This document shows, piece after piece, positions 7,438 to 14,104 of a stretch of DNA of 14,874 nt. Each line of letters starts with the position of its first letter. Position 1 is the first letter of the stretch. The position numbers were made by a program, and so were the translations under genes. Source of the stretch: ZC4RG17 sp036259475 (GTDB lineage: Bacteria; Actinomycetota; Acidimicrobiia; Spongiisociales; ZC4RG35); NCBI GenBank assembly GCA_036259475.1, contig DATABS010000029.1, positions 1 through 14,874 on the forward strand. The letters run 5' to 3'. A model generated the notes under the pieces. That model did not search any database, was not told the DNA's origin, and saw only the letters and a list, made by a program, of their open reading frames with translations.

Positions 7438-9275
7438 GCCTCCACCCCTTCTGTCTCGTAGGCGTCGATGAGGGCGGCGTACTCGGGAAGCTCCCGGTAG
7501 AGCTCTTCGTGGGGTCCCCGACCGATGACCCGACCGTCCTCGACGAAGATGACTTCGTCGGCCAGCACGATCGACGAACGGCGGTAGGCGACGATGACGA
7601 CGGTCGTCTCCAACGTCGCCAGCCCTTCGAGGATCGCCGCCTCCACCGCCGGGTCCACCGCCGACGTGGCGTCGTCGAGCACCAGAAGGCGGGGACGGCG
7701 GATCAGGGCCCTCGCCAGCGCCACCCTCTGCCGCTGGCCGCCCGACAGAGAGGCACCGCGCTCGCCGACATGGGTGTCGTAGCCGTCCGGGAGCTTGCTG
7801 ACGAAGCCGTGGGCCTGGGCGAGCTGAGCGGCCGCCAAGACCTCGTCCTCGGTGTAGTCACCGTCGAGTGTGATATTGGCGCGGATGGTGTCGTCGAACA
7901 GGAACGGCTCCTGGAACACGAGCGCGGCGCTGCCGGCGATCTCCTCGCGGTCGAGGTCGCCGAGACCCCGGCCGTCGAGGCGGATGTCGCCCCGGTCGGG
8001 GTCGAACAGGCGGACGAGGAGATGGGCGATGGTCGACTTTCCGGAGCCGGTCGGCCCGACCAGTGCCACGGTTCGACCCGGTTCGACCGCCAGCGTGACG
8101 GACTCGACTCCCCGACGGTCGCCTTCCTCGCCGGGGCCGTGATCGACATCCGAGTCCGCCAGGTCGATGACCGCCGTCTCCGGGTACAGGTAGCCCACCT
8201 CGGAGGCAGCAGCCGAGGCACCCCCGTTCCCGTGCAGGCGACCGGTTCCGTACGAGACCTCGTCGCGCGTCCGAAGAACGCCTTCGACCCGATCCCAGCC
8301 GACCACGGCCCGGGGCAGCTCACCCAGAAGCCAGCCGAACACCCGCATGGGCAGCGCTACGAGCCGGAAGAGGAAGGCAAACGTGACGAGATCGCCCGGA
8401 GTGAGGAACCCCTGATCCACCCGCCACGCTCCCACGGCCAGCACCGCCAGGATGGCGAGACTGGGCAGTCCCTCGATGAAGGGGTCGAAGGTCGCCCTCA
8501 GCTTGCCGACCTCGACCATCCGGTCTCGCAGCAGATCGGAGCGCGCCCCGAAGCGGCCGACCTCGGCGTCCTCCCGGCCGAGGGTCTTGACCACGAGGGC
8601 GGCGTCGAAGGACTCGTGGGCGATCTCTGCCACCTCCGCCCGGAGGCGCTGGGCGGAGGCGGCGGCGGCCCGCATGCGGCGTTGATAGAGGAAGTTGGCG
8701 AGGCCGATCGCCGGCCCAGCGGCGAACCCGATCAAGGCGAGGAAAGGATCGGTGACGATCAGCACCACGCCGGTGATGATGAGCATGAGAAAGACCCCGA
8801 ACGCCATCGGCAGCGGGGCGGCGATGAAGGCGGCCGCTTCCACGTCGGCGTTGGCGTTCGAAAGTAGTTGACCGGTGGGATGGCGCCGATGCCACTCGAT
8901 CGGCAACTGGAGATAGCGGTCGGTGACATCGACACGGTCTCGGGCCTGGAGTCGGTACTGGGCGGCGTAGGCGCCCAACCGCCGGCCGGTGATACCGACC
9001 GCCCGGACGGTGGAGACGCCGAGTACGGCCAGCGCCGCTGCCGTCAGCGTGGATGCGGCTACGGTGCCCGCTTCGACGGACGGCAGCAGAACCGAGTCGG
9101 TCACCCAGCCGAGCACGAACGACGACGCCACCGTGGCGGCGGCGAAGAGGACGGTGCCGACACCACCGAAGGCGAACTGGCGCGAAGCCCGGCTCAGCTG
9201 ACGACGTATGAGGTCCCAGCCGCGGCCGCGCAGGCCTCCGGCGGAGGGCTCCTCCAGAACTCGATTCACGCCCAT
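7434..9275 (-). CDS. ABC exporter half-transporter, degenerate-site subunit (TMD-NBD)
   Basis: A 613-residue TMD-NBD exporter half. Membrane helices lie in about 35-320, with EWHRRHPTGQLLSN (127-140) in the usual coupling region. The ATPase domain has Walker A GPTGSGKST (407-415) and a canonical signature LSGGQRQ (510-516). Two catalytic positions are changed: Walker B reads LLVLDDATS (Asp535 for Glu) and the switch region reads IVAYRRSS (Tyr564 for His). Pairing this signature with the partner's intact Walker B gives one competent ATP site; pairing this Walker B with the partner's altered signature gives one weak site. About 30 poorly conserved residues (366-390) separate the A-loop-like YLYPET from the strand before Walker A. 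The ATG at 9275 has no clear Shine-Dalgarno sequence. It lies 36 nt downstream of the CHAD gene, so co-transcription is likely. Confidence 0.93.
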   Translation of the reverse strand: MGVNRVLEEPSAGGLRGRGWDLIRRQLSRASRQFAFGGVGTVLFAAATVASSFVLGWVTDSVLLPSVEAGTVAASTLTAAALAVLGVSTVRAVGITGRRLGAYAAQYRLQARDRVDVTDRYLQLPIEWHRRHPTGQLLSNANADVEAAAFIAAPLPMAFGVFLMLIITGVVLIVTDPFLALIGFAAGPAIGLANFLYQRRMRAAAASAQRLRAEVAEIAHESFDAALVVKTLGREDAEVGRFGARSDLLRDRMVEVGKLRATFDPFIEGLPSLAILAVLAVGAWRVDQGFLTPGDLVTFAFLFRLVALPMRVFGWLLGELPRAVVGWDRVEGVLRTRDEVSYGTGRLHGNGGASAAASEVGYLYPETAVIDLADSDVDHGPGEEGDRRGVESVTLAVEPGRTVALVGPTGSGKSTIAHLLVRLFDPDRGDIRLDGRGLGDLDREEIAGSAALVFQEPFLFDDTIRANITLDGDYTEDEVLAAAQLAQAHGFVSKLPDGYDTHVGERGASLSGGQRQRVALARALIRRPRLLVLDDATSAVDPAVEAAILEGLATLETTVVIVAYRRSSIVLADEVIFVEDGRVIGRGPHEELYRELPEYAALIDAYETEGVEA

Positions 9276-9311
9276 CGAGGGTATCGGCCGGCCACCCGAA
9301 GCCGGAAGTCG

Positions 9312-10415
9312 CTAAACCCTTCTTTCGACCGTGACGGACGGAAGGCGAGCGCCCGCCTCCAGAGAAAGCGGAGGACGCTCCCCACGGTCCAAAGAACCGG
9401 TCAGCTCGATCCCCACGTCGGTAGGAAAGCGGACCGAATCCCAGTACGACTCGATTCGGGTGGCGAAAGCGGCCGGCTTCTCGGCGTAGGCTCGAGTGCC
9501 GAGGACCCGGGCGGCTGCCTGGAGTTCAGACCGGCGGTGCTGGGCGAGGGCGGCGAACAACGACCGTTCGGTCGGATCGGGGCACAGGCGCGGAGTGACG
9601 GCCAGCAAGCCCAGCAGGGCCGCGATATCGTGTTCGTCGCCCAGGATGTCACCGAGCCGCTCGAGGGTGAAGGCGGTCGCTCCGACAACCTCGGGATACA
9701 GGGGACGCAGGATCTCCATCTGATGGCGGAGGTACTTGACCCGCTTGCGCCACATGTGGAAGTTGTGGGCATCGGGCGAAGCGTACGCCCGCTTCATCTC
9801 CTGCCCGCCTCTGGCGTAGGTCCGGGTCAAGCCGCCCCCGATCGTGGCGAACCGGTCGGGAAGGGGCGACCCGTAAGGGCTCCTTTCCGTGTCGTCCACC
9901 GGCCAGGTGGCGAAACGCACCCGGGTCCTCTCCAGGGTGGCGACGACCCGCTCGATGGCGTCGCTCTCGTGGATGATCCGCTGCCGGATATGGACCGCCC
10001 GCCGATCGAGTCGCTCGGACAGGTCGTCGAACACGTCGAGGGGGAGGGCACCTCCGAAGCGGTCGGCGATCTTGCCGACGGTGCCGACGCTCACCGCTCC
10101 GTCCCGAATGCCGGCGAGGAGTCGGGCGGCGTCGCGTAGCGTGCGGTTCTCGTAGCGGTAGACCCGGTCGCCGATCACCGGCCGCACCAGGCGCAGCATC
10201 GCCCGGATCCGTTTCATGGCCTTCCGGGCCTCATGGACCGCCAGGTCCACGTCCTCGCCGGCGAAGCGACGAATCGCCGCCTCGCACTGCTCGATCCCCA
10301 GCCGTCTCAGGCCCCGACCTAGCGGCTCTCCCGGCCGCAGTTCGAATCCGTCCCCCAGCCCGGCCGGAAGATGCCGCCCCTGCATCACATCCGGGTGTCG
10401 CTCCACTGCCCACAT
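9312..10415 (-). CDS. CHAD domain-containing protein
   Basis: A 367-residue all-helical, highly basic protein of the CHAD (conserved histidine alpha-helical domain) family, whose members bind inorganic polyphosphate and often accompany polyphosphate or CYTH enzymes. The two half-repeats are visible. The first has VHEARKAMKRIRAMLRLVRP (60-79, His61) and LRDAARLLAGIRDGAV. The second has HNFHMWRKRVKYLRHQME (217-234) and LGDILGDEHDIAALL (254-268, His262). No CYTH domain is fused or adjacent. It is the probable first gene of a minus-strand group with the ABC pair 36 nt downstream, and is divergent from the NUDIX gene. The ATG at 10415 lacks a clear ribosome-binding site and Met11 (10385) is an alternative. 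The family is clear; the link to the transporter is inferred only from co-orientation. Confidence 0.9.
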   Translation of the reverse strand: MWAVERHPDVMQGRHLPAGLGDGFELRPGEPLGRGLRRLGIEQCEAAIRRFAGEDVDLAVHEARKAMKRIRAMLRLVRPVIGDRVYRYENRTLRDAARLLAGIRDGAVSVGTVGKIADRFGGALPLDVFDDLSERLDRRAVHIRQRIIHESDAIERVVATLERTRVRFATWPVDDTERSPYGSPLPDRFATIGGGLTRTYARGGQEMKRAYASPDAHNFHMWRKRVKYLRHQMEILRPLYPEVVGATAFTLERLGDILGDEHDIAALLGLLAVTPRLCPDPTERSLFAALAQHRRSELQAAARVLGTRAYAEKPAAFATRIESYWDSVRFPTDVGIELTGSLDRGERPPLSLEAGARLPSVTVERRV

Positions 10416-10447
10416 GCTACCGGCGGCTTTCTCGGCGTCACCCCCTG

Positions 10448-10476
10448 TTGACTAACGACCGCACCGGACGCATGAT
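10448..10476 (+). promoter_or_regulatory. Possible sigma-70-type promoter for the NUDIX-msrB group
   Basis: TTGACT (10448-10453, 5 of 6 matches to the -35 consensus) and CATGAT (10471-10476, 4 of 6 to the -10 consensus) are separated by exactly 17 nt, in the divergent gap between the CHAD and NUDIX genes. If real, transcription starts near 10483. The ATG at 10472 would then lie inside the -10 element and translation would have to begin at the GTG at 10499. Confidence 0.35.
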
Positions 10477-10957
10477 TCGCCGTCCGCCGAGAAAGAGAGT
10501 GCGCCTGCGGTCGGCCGGCCTTCTGCCCTACCGAAACAACGACACCCTGGAGGTCCTCGTCGCCCACCCTGGCGGTCCGTTCTGGGCGAAGAAGGATGAG
10601 GGCGCCTGGTCGGTGGTCAAGGGCCTGATCGACACGGATGAGGAGCCGACGGCGGCGGCGGCGAGGGAGTTCGCCGAGGAGACCGGCTGGGCGCCGCCCC
10701 CCGAGCCGTGGATCGACCTGGGCGAGGTACGGCTCCGGTCGGGAAAGGTGGTGATCGGCTGGGCGGCGCCGGGCGACTACGACCCCGAGACGCTGGAGCC
10801 GGGGGAGTTCACTACGGTTCTCAGGGGCAAACCGGTCACCTTCCCGGAAATCGACCGGGTCGCCTGGTTCGACCTGGAAACCGCCCGTCGCAAGCTCAAT
10901 CCGGCCTACGGAGACTTTCTCGATCGCCTGGAACGACAAGCCCCCCGTGCTGGTTGA
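10472..10957 (+). CDS. NUDIX hydrolase (COG4119-like)
   Basis: A NUDIX pyrophosphohydrolase of about 161 residues, hydrolysing a nucleoside diphosphate linked to another moiety. The Nudix box GX5EX7REUXEEXGU is complete: Gly51, Glu57 and REFAEETGW (65-73). The flanking VLVAHPGGPFWAKKDEGAWS (28-47), SGKVVIGWAAPGD (90-102) and FPEIDRVAWFDLETARRKL resemble the COG4119 group of predicted NTP pyrophosphohydrolases. Those usually continue WSIPKGE, whereas this one has WSVVKGLI, so substrate preference is open. The start is ambiguous. The ATG at 10472 gives a basic extension; GTG at 10499 gives 152 residues beginning MRLRSAGLL, the usual family beginning, and fits the promoter-like hexamers. A TTG at 10448 is unlikely. 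It is followed 19 nt later by msrB, so the two may be co-transcribed. Confidence 0.9.
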   Translation: MIRRPPRKRVRLRSAGLLPYRNNDTLEVLVAHPGGPFWAKKDEGAWSVVKGLIDTDEEPTAAAAREFAEETGWAPPPEPWIDLGEVRLRSGKVVIGWAAPGDYDPETLEPGEFTTVLRGKPVTFPEIDRVAWFDLETARRKLNPAYGDFLDRLERQAPRAG

Positions 10958-10976
10958 ATGAGGCGAGGTGATGTGA

Positions 10977-11375
10977 ATGACTGATATGCCCAAGAACGAT
11001 GCCGAATGGAAAGAGAAGCTCGACTTCGACCAGTACCAGATCCTGCGTAAGGGAGGCACCGAGCGTGCCTTCACGGGCAAATACTGGGATGAGCACCGGG
11101 AAGGGACTTACCGGTGCGCCGGATGCGGCCAGCCCCTCTTCACCTCGGACACCAAATTCGAGTCCGGATCAGGCTGGCCCAGCTTCTATCAGCCGGCGGA
11201 GGGCGCCGAACTCGAGGAACTGGAGGATCGTTCCTATGGAATGGTGCGCACCGAGGTGAAATGCGCCAACTGCGGCGGGCACCTCGGGCACATCTTCCCC
11301 GACGGCCCCCGTCCGACGGGACTGCGCTACTGCATCAACAGCGCCTCGCTCGAGCTGGACTCCGACGCCGACTGA
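10977..11375 (+). CDS. msrB: Peptide-methionine (R)-S-oxide reductase MsrB
   Basis: Reduces the R epimer of methionine sulfoxide in oxidised proteins, in the cytosol. The 132-residue length is normal for a single-domain MsrB. Structural zinc ligands are Cys47/Cys50 (CAGC) and Cys96/Cys99 (CANC). GWPSFYQP (66-73) and HLGHIFPDGP (102-111) are family motifs, and Cys119 in RYCINSASL is the catalytic nucleophile. The position that holds the recycling cysteine in E. coli MsrB (SGCGWPSF) is Ser65 here (SGSGWPSF), so this is a one-Cys enzyme that must be regenerated by another route, such as direct thioredoxin or another thiol. GAGGTG (10965-10970) lies 6 nt before the ATG. It is 19 nt downstream of the NUDIX gene and 64 nt upstream of the transporter gene. 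Confidence 0.97.
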   Translation: MTDMPKNDAEWKEKLDFDQYQILRKGGTERAFTGKYWDEHREGTYRCAGCGQPLFTSDTKFESGSGWPSFYQPAEGAELEELEDRSYGMVRTEVKCANCGGHLGHIFPDGPRPTGLRYCINSASLELDSDAD

Positions 11376-11439
11376 CAAACGCCCGACGGTGGTCGTGCCG
11401 TGCCGGGACGCGCCGTCATCGCTCTAGCCTGACGGGTTC

Positions 11440-12639
11440 GTGTCGCGCCGTCCACCGCTCGTCTTCATCTTCACCGTCACGCTGACGGGCATCCTCAACA
11501 ACACGCTCGTCACACCTGCCATACCCGACATCCTCTCCGACTTCGGGGTGGCCGACCGCAACTCGGGGCTACTGGTGGCCTCGGGCTCGGTGGCCGGGAT
11601 CATCGTCGCTCCCCTCATGGGCTTTCTCGCCGACCGATTCGGCCGTCGGGTGGTGCTGACCTCCTGCCTGGCCATCTTCGGCGGTTTCGGCCTCCTGTCC
11701 GCTCTCTCGCCGACCTTCGAACTGTTGCTGCTGGCGCGCCTCCTCCAAGGGGTCGGATCGGCCGGTCTGATCAACCTGGCGGTAGTGCTCATCGGCGACC
11801 ACTGGAGCGGCGCGGACCGCACCCGGCTGGTCGGTCGCAACGCCTCCGTTCTCACGGTGGGTCTGGCGTTCATGCCGATCGTGTCGGGGGCGGTGACCCA
11901 GGCGGCCGGGTGGCGGGTGACTTTCGGCCTCTACACGGTCGCGCTGGTGACGGCCGCCGCCAGCTTCTGGGTACTCGACAAGGGGCGACCACTGCGCCGA
12001 GTGTCGGCTGCCGACCAGCTCCGGGGAGCCGGAGAAGTCATCCGCCAGCCGGAAGTCGCCACCACCCTGGGGGTGGGGTTTCTCGTGTTCGTGATCATCT
12101 TCGGACTCTTCCTGTCCGTCTTCCCTCTGCAACTCGCGCAGCGATTCGGCATGGAGGCGGGCGCCAGGGGAATCCTCATCTCGGTCCCGGCCCTGACATC
12201 GACCCTGGCGGCGTTCAACCTGGGGAGGATCCGCGCCTGGCTGTCGGTCCGGGCCATCGTCTTGCTCGGCGGCCTGGGATTCGCCCTTGCGTTCTTCCTG
12301 CTGGGTGCGGCCTCGATACTGCCTCTGTTGGTAGTCGCGGCTCTGTGCCACGGCGCCTCCGAGGGAGCGTTCATTCCGACCCTCCAGGACCAGGCCATGG
12401 AGGCATCGCCCGACGACCACCGGGGAGCCGTGGTGGCGGTGTGGGTCGGTTTCGCCCGTCTCGGCCAGACCGTCGGCCCGCTACTGGCGGGCCTGGCACT
12501 GGCCGTGTGGAGCCCAGGCACCACCCTGATGGTGGGATCGGCTCTCGGCGTGGTGATCTTCGTAGTGGCCCTGGTAGGGCCGCTCACCCGCCAGCGCACC
12601 GGCGGACGATTCACCGCTGAGAAAGGGACGCAACGGTAG
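11440..12639 (+). CDS. Major facilitator superfamily transporter (drug efflux-like, DHA1 type)
   Basis: A 399-residue inner-membrane carrier whose hydrophobic profile fits 12 helices in two halves, joined by a basic loop at about 180-203. MFS motif A, GFLADRFGRR (61-70), follows helix 2. RLLQGVGSAGL (100-110) matches motif B, in which the Arg is conserved in proton-driven carriers. The segment GLAFMPIVSGAVTQAAGWR (141-159) resembles motif C of antiporters. The second half carries a weaker motif-A-like loop (NLGRIRAW). The family suggests proton-coupled efflux; the substrate is not predictable. The start is a GTG at 11440 with only a weak upstream GACGGG. The stop is 13 nt before the methyltransferase ATG, so it is probably the first or third gene of the plus-strand operon, depending on whether transcripts cross the 64-nt gap from msrB. 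Confidence 0.92.
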   Translation: MSRRPPLVFIFTVTLTGILNNTLVTPAIPDILSDFGVADRNSGLLVASGSVAGIIVAPLMGFLADRFGRRVVLTSCLAIFGGFGLLSALSPTFELLLLARLLQGVGSAGLINLAVVLIGDHWSGADRTRLVGRNASVLTVGLAFMPIVSGAVTQAAGWRVTFGLYTVALVTAAASFWVLDKGRPLRRVSAADQLRGAGEVIRQPEVATTLGVGFLVFVIIFGLFLSVFPLQLAQRFGMEAGARGILISVPALTSTLAAFNLGRIRAWLSVRAIVLLGGLGFALAFFLLGAASILPLLVVAALCHGASEGAFIPTLQDQAMEASPDDHRGAVVAVWVGFARLGQTVGPLLAGLALAVWSPGTTLMVGSALGVVIFVVALVGPLTRQRTGGRFTAEKGTQR

Positions 12640-12652
12640 GGTGGCTCACTCA

Positions 12653-13621
12653 ATGGCCACCGTTCCTTCCGCTGACGGCAGCCCGATCACTCGATCCGGC
12701 ACCCGCACCCGCACATTCGGGTCGAGTCGCCGGGAGAACCACGACGCCAGCGGCTTCTACCGACGCTTTCAGCCCCCGCTGGTGTCGGACGATGCCGACG
12801 TCCGGAGACCGGTGGTCACCGACGGGCTCTTCTGTGGAGACGCTGCCGCCATGACCGAGGCTCAGGTGGCGGACCGGTCGGTGGCGCTCCTCGTCACTTC
12901 GCCGCCGTATTTCGCCGGCAAGGAGTACGAGAAGGACCTGGGGTCGGGTGACGTACCGAGAAGCTACGTCGACTACCTCGAGATGGTCTACCGGGTCCTG
13001 GCGGCGTCCGTCTCCAAGCTGGAGCCGGGTGGCCGTATGGCGATCAACGTCGCCAATCTCGGCCGCAAGCCCTACCGGTCGCTGTCGGCGGACATGATCT
13101 CGATCCTCCAGGACGATCTGGGCCTGCTCATCCGAGGCGAGATCATCTGGCGAAAGGCCAAAGGGGCGGGCGGGTCTTGCGCCTGGGGTTCGTACAGGTC
13201 ACCGGCCAACCCGGTCCTCCGGGATGTCACGGAGCGGGTGGTCGTCGCCTCCAAGGGTCGCTTCGACCGGGCCCTGCCACGCCGGCGACGCCAGGAGCTG
13301 GGTCTCCCCCATGAACCGACGATCGACACCGAGGAATTCCTCGAAGCCACCCTCGACGTATGGGAGATCCCTCCGGAGTCGGCCACCCGGGTGGGCCATC
13401 CCGCCCCCTTCCCCGTGGACCTGCCCCGGCGGCTGATCGAGCTGTACACCTACCGCGGGGACCTGGTCCTCGATCCCTTCATCGGTTCGGGTACCACCGC
13501 CGTCGCCGCCGTCGCCGCCGGCCGTCACTACATAGGCTTCGACACGGACCCGGCATACGTGAGGCTGGCCGAGGAGCGCATCGCCCGTGTGCAGGGGACG
13601 ATGCCCACCGAAACACCGTGA
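12653..13621 (+). CDS. Orphan site-specific DNA methyltransferase (amino-methylating, beta-type motif order)
   Basis: Transfers a methyl group from S-adenosylmethionine to an exocyclic amino group of adenine or cytosine in DNA. In 322 residues, catalytic motif IV TSPPY (82-86) precedes the AdoMet-binding motif I DPFIGSGTT (274-282). This is the permuted order of beta-group N4-cytosine/N6-adenine enzymes; TSPPY is commonest among N4-cytosine methylases but does not decide the base. SYRSPANPVLRD (180-191) followed by ERVVVASKG, and GFDTDPAYVRLAEERI (295-310), are also typical. The N-terminal 50 residues are low in complexity and basic. There is only a short stretch for a target-recognition domain, and no restriction endonuclease gene lies beside it. 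The ATG at 12653 is chosen with GGGTGG upstream; a GTG at 12641 is possible. Its stop overlaps the phosphatase GTG (GTGA), so the two are translationally coupled. Confidence 0.9.
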   Translation: MATVPSADGSPITRSGTRTRTFGSSRRENHDASGFYRRFQPPLVSDDADVRRPVVTDGLFCGDAAAMTEAQVADRSVALLVTSPPYFAGKEYEKDLGSGDVPRSYVDYLEMVYRVLAASVSKLEPGGRMAINVANLGRKPYRSLSADMISILQDDLGLLIRGEIIWRKAKGAGGSCAWGSYRSPANPVLRDVTERVVVASKGRFDRALPRRRRQELGLPHEPTIDTEEFLEATLDVWEIPPESATRVGHPAPFPVDLPRRLIELYTYRGDLVLDPFIGSGTTAVAAVAAGRHYIGFDTDPAYVRLAEERIARVQGTMPTETP

Positions 13622-14103
13622 GTCTCGGGCAAAATCCGGTTCGAGTGCTGATCGTGTGCCTCGGGAACATCTGCCGCTCCCCGGCCGGAGAGGCCGCCCT
13701 GAAGGAGGCCGCCGCTTCGGCCGGCGTGGGTCTGGAAGTGGAATCGGCCGGCACGGGGTCGTGGCACATCGGCGAGCGGCCCGACCCTCAGATCCGCGCC
13801 GCCGGGGAGCGGGCCGGCCTGGCGGTGGAAGGACGGGGGCGCCAGGTGACTGGGACAGCCGACCTGCGTGACTACGACTTGATCCTCGCCATGGACCGTT
13901 CAAACCTGGCGGCCTTGCAGCGCCTCGCCCCGGATCTGTCCGACCGGATGCACCTCTATCGCAGCTTCGACCCCGAAGCCGACGGCGACGAGATGCCCGA
14001 CCCCTACGGGCGGACCGACGCCACCTTCGACGAAACCATCCGGCTCGCTCGATCCGGCGCCCGAGGAATCGTTTCCGCCATCGCCTCCGGCCGCCTCCCG
14101 TGA
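13618..14103 (+). CDS. Low-molecular-weight protein tyrosine phosphatase family protein
   Basis: A 161-residue cytosolic phosphatase. The P-loop CLGNICRS gives CX5R(S) with nucleophile Cys14 and Arg20. SAGTGSWHIGERPDPQ (43-58) is the usual substrate-loop region, and PDPYG (127-131) carries the general acid Asp128. The length is typical. The family dephosphorylates phosphotyrosine and, in some members, sugar-amine phosphates on glycated proteins. Established biochemistry shows the human homologue LMW-PTP-A acts on protein-bound ribulosamine 5-phosphate. That is relevant because a fructosamine-kinase-family gene follows after 1 nt. The GTG at 13618 overlaps the methyltransferase stop; a second GTG at 13645 would start right before the P-loop. 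Longer readings into the methyltransferase are shadows. There is no tyrosine kinase nearby. Confidence 0.94.
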   Translation: MSLGQNPVRVLIVCLGNICRSPAGEAALKEAAASAGVGLEVESAGTGSWHIGERPDPQIRAAGERAGLAVEGRGRQVTGTADLRDYDLILAMDRSNLAALQRLAPDLSDRMHLYRSFDPEADGDEMPDPYGRTDATFDETIRLARSGARGIVSAIASGRLP

Positions 14104-14104
14104 C

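Noticed and set aside
6016..10139. Long plus-strand open frames (6016-7080, 7509-8867, 8868-10139) opposite the ABC and CHAD genes
   Set aside because: They lie antisense to genes with clear catalytic motifs, are His/Arg/Gly/Asp-rich without family motifs and are the usual shadow frames of GC-rich DNA.
11382..11407. GC-rich hairpin between msrB and the MFS gene (8 bp with a 2-nt bulge)
   Set aside because: No T-run and a weak bulged stem; such pairings are common at this GC content, so it is not called a terminator.
13495..13525. Short GTCGCC-type tandem repetition near the methyltransferase C-terminus
   Set aside because: It encodes the conserved motif I helix (Ala/Val-rich) and is explained by codon use.
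13360..13617. Upstream extension of the phosphatase reading frame inside the methyltransferase
   Set aside because: The extension is low-complexity and lies in another frame of a conserved methylase C-terminus; GTG 13618 gives the family's normal length.
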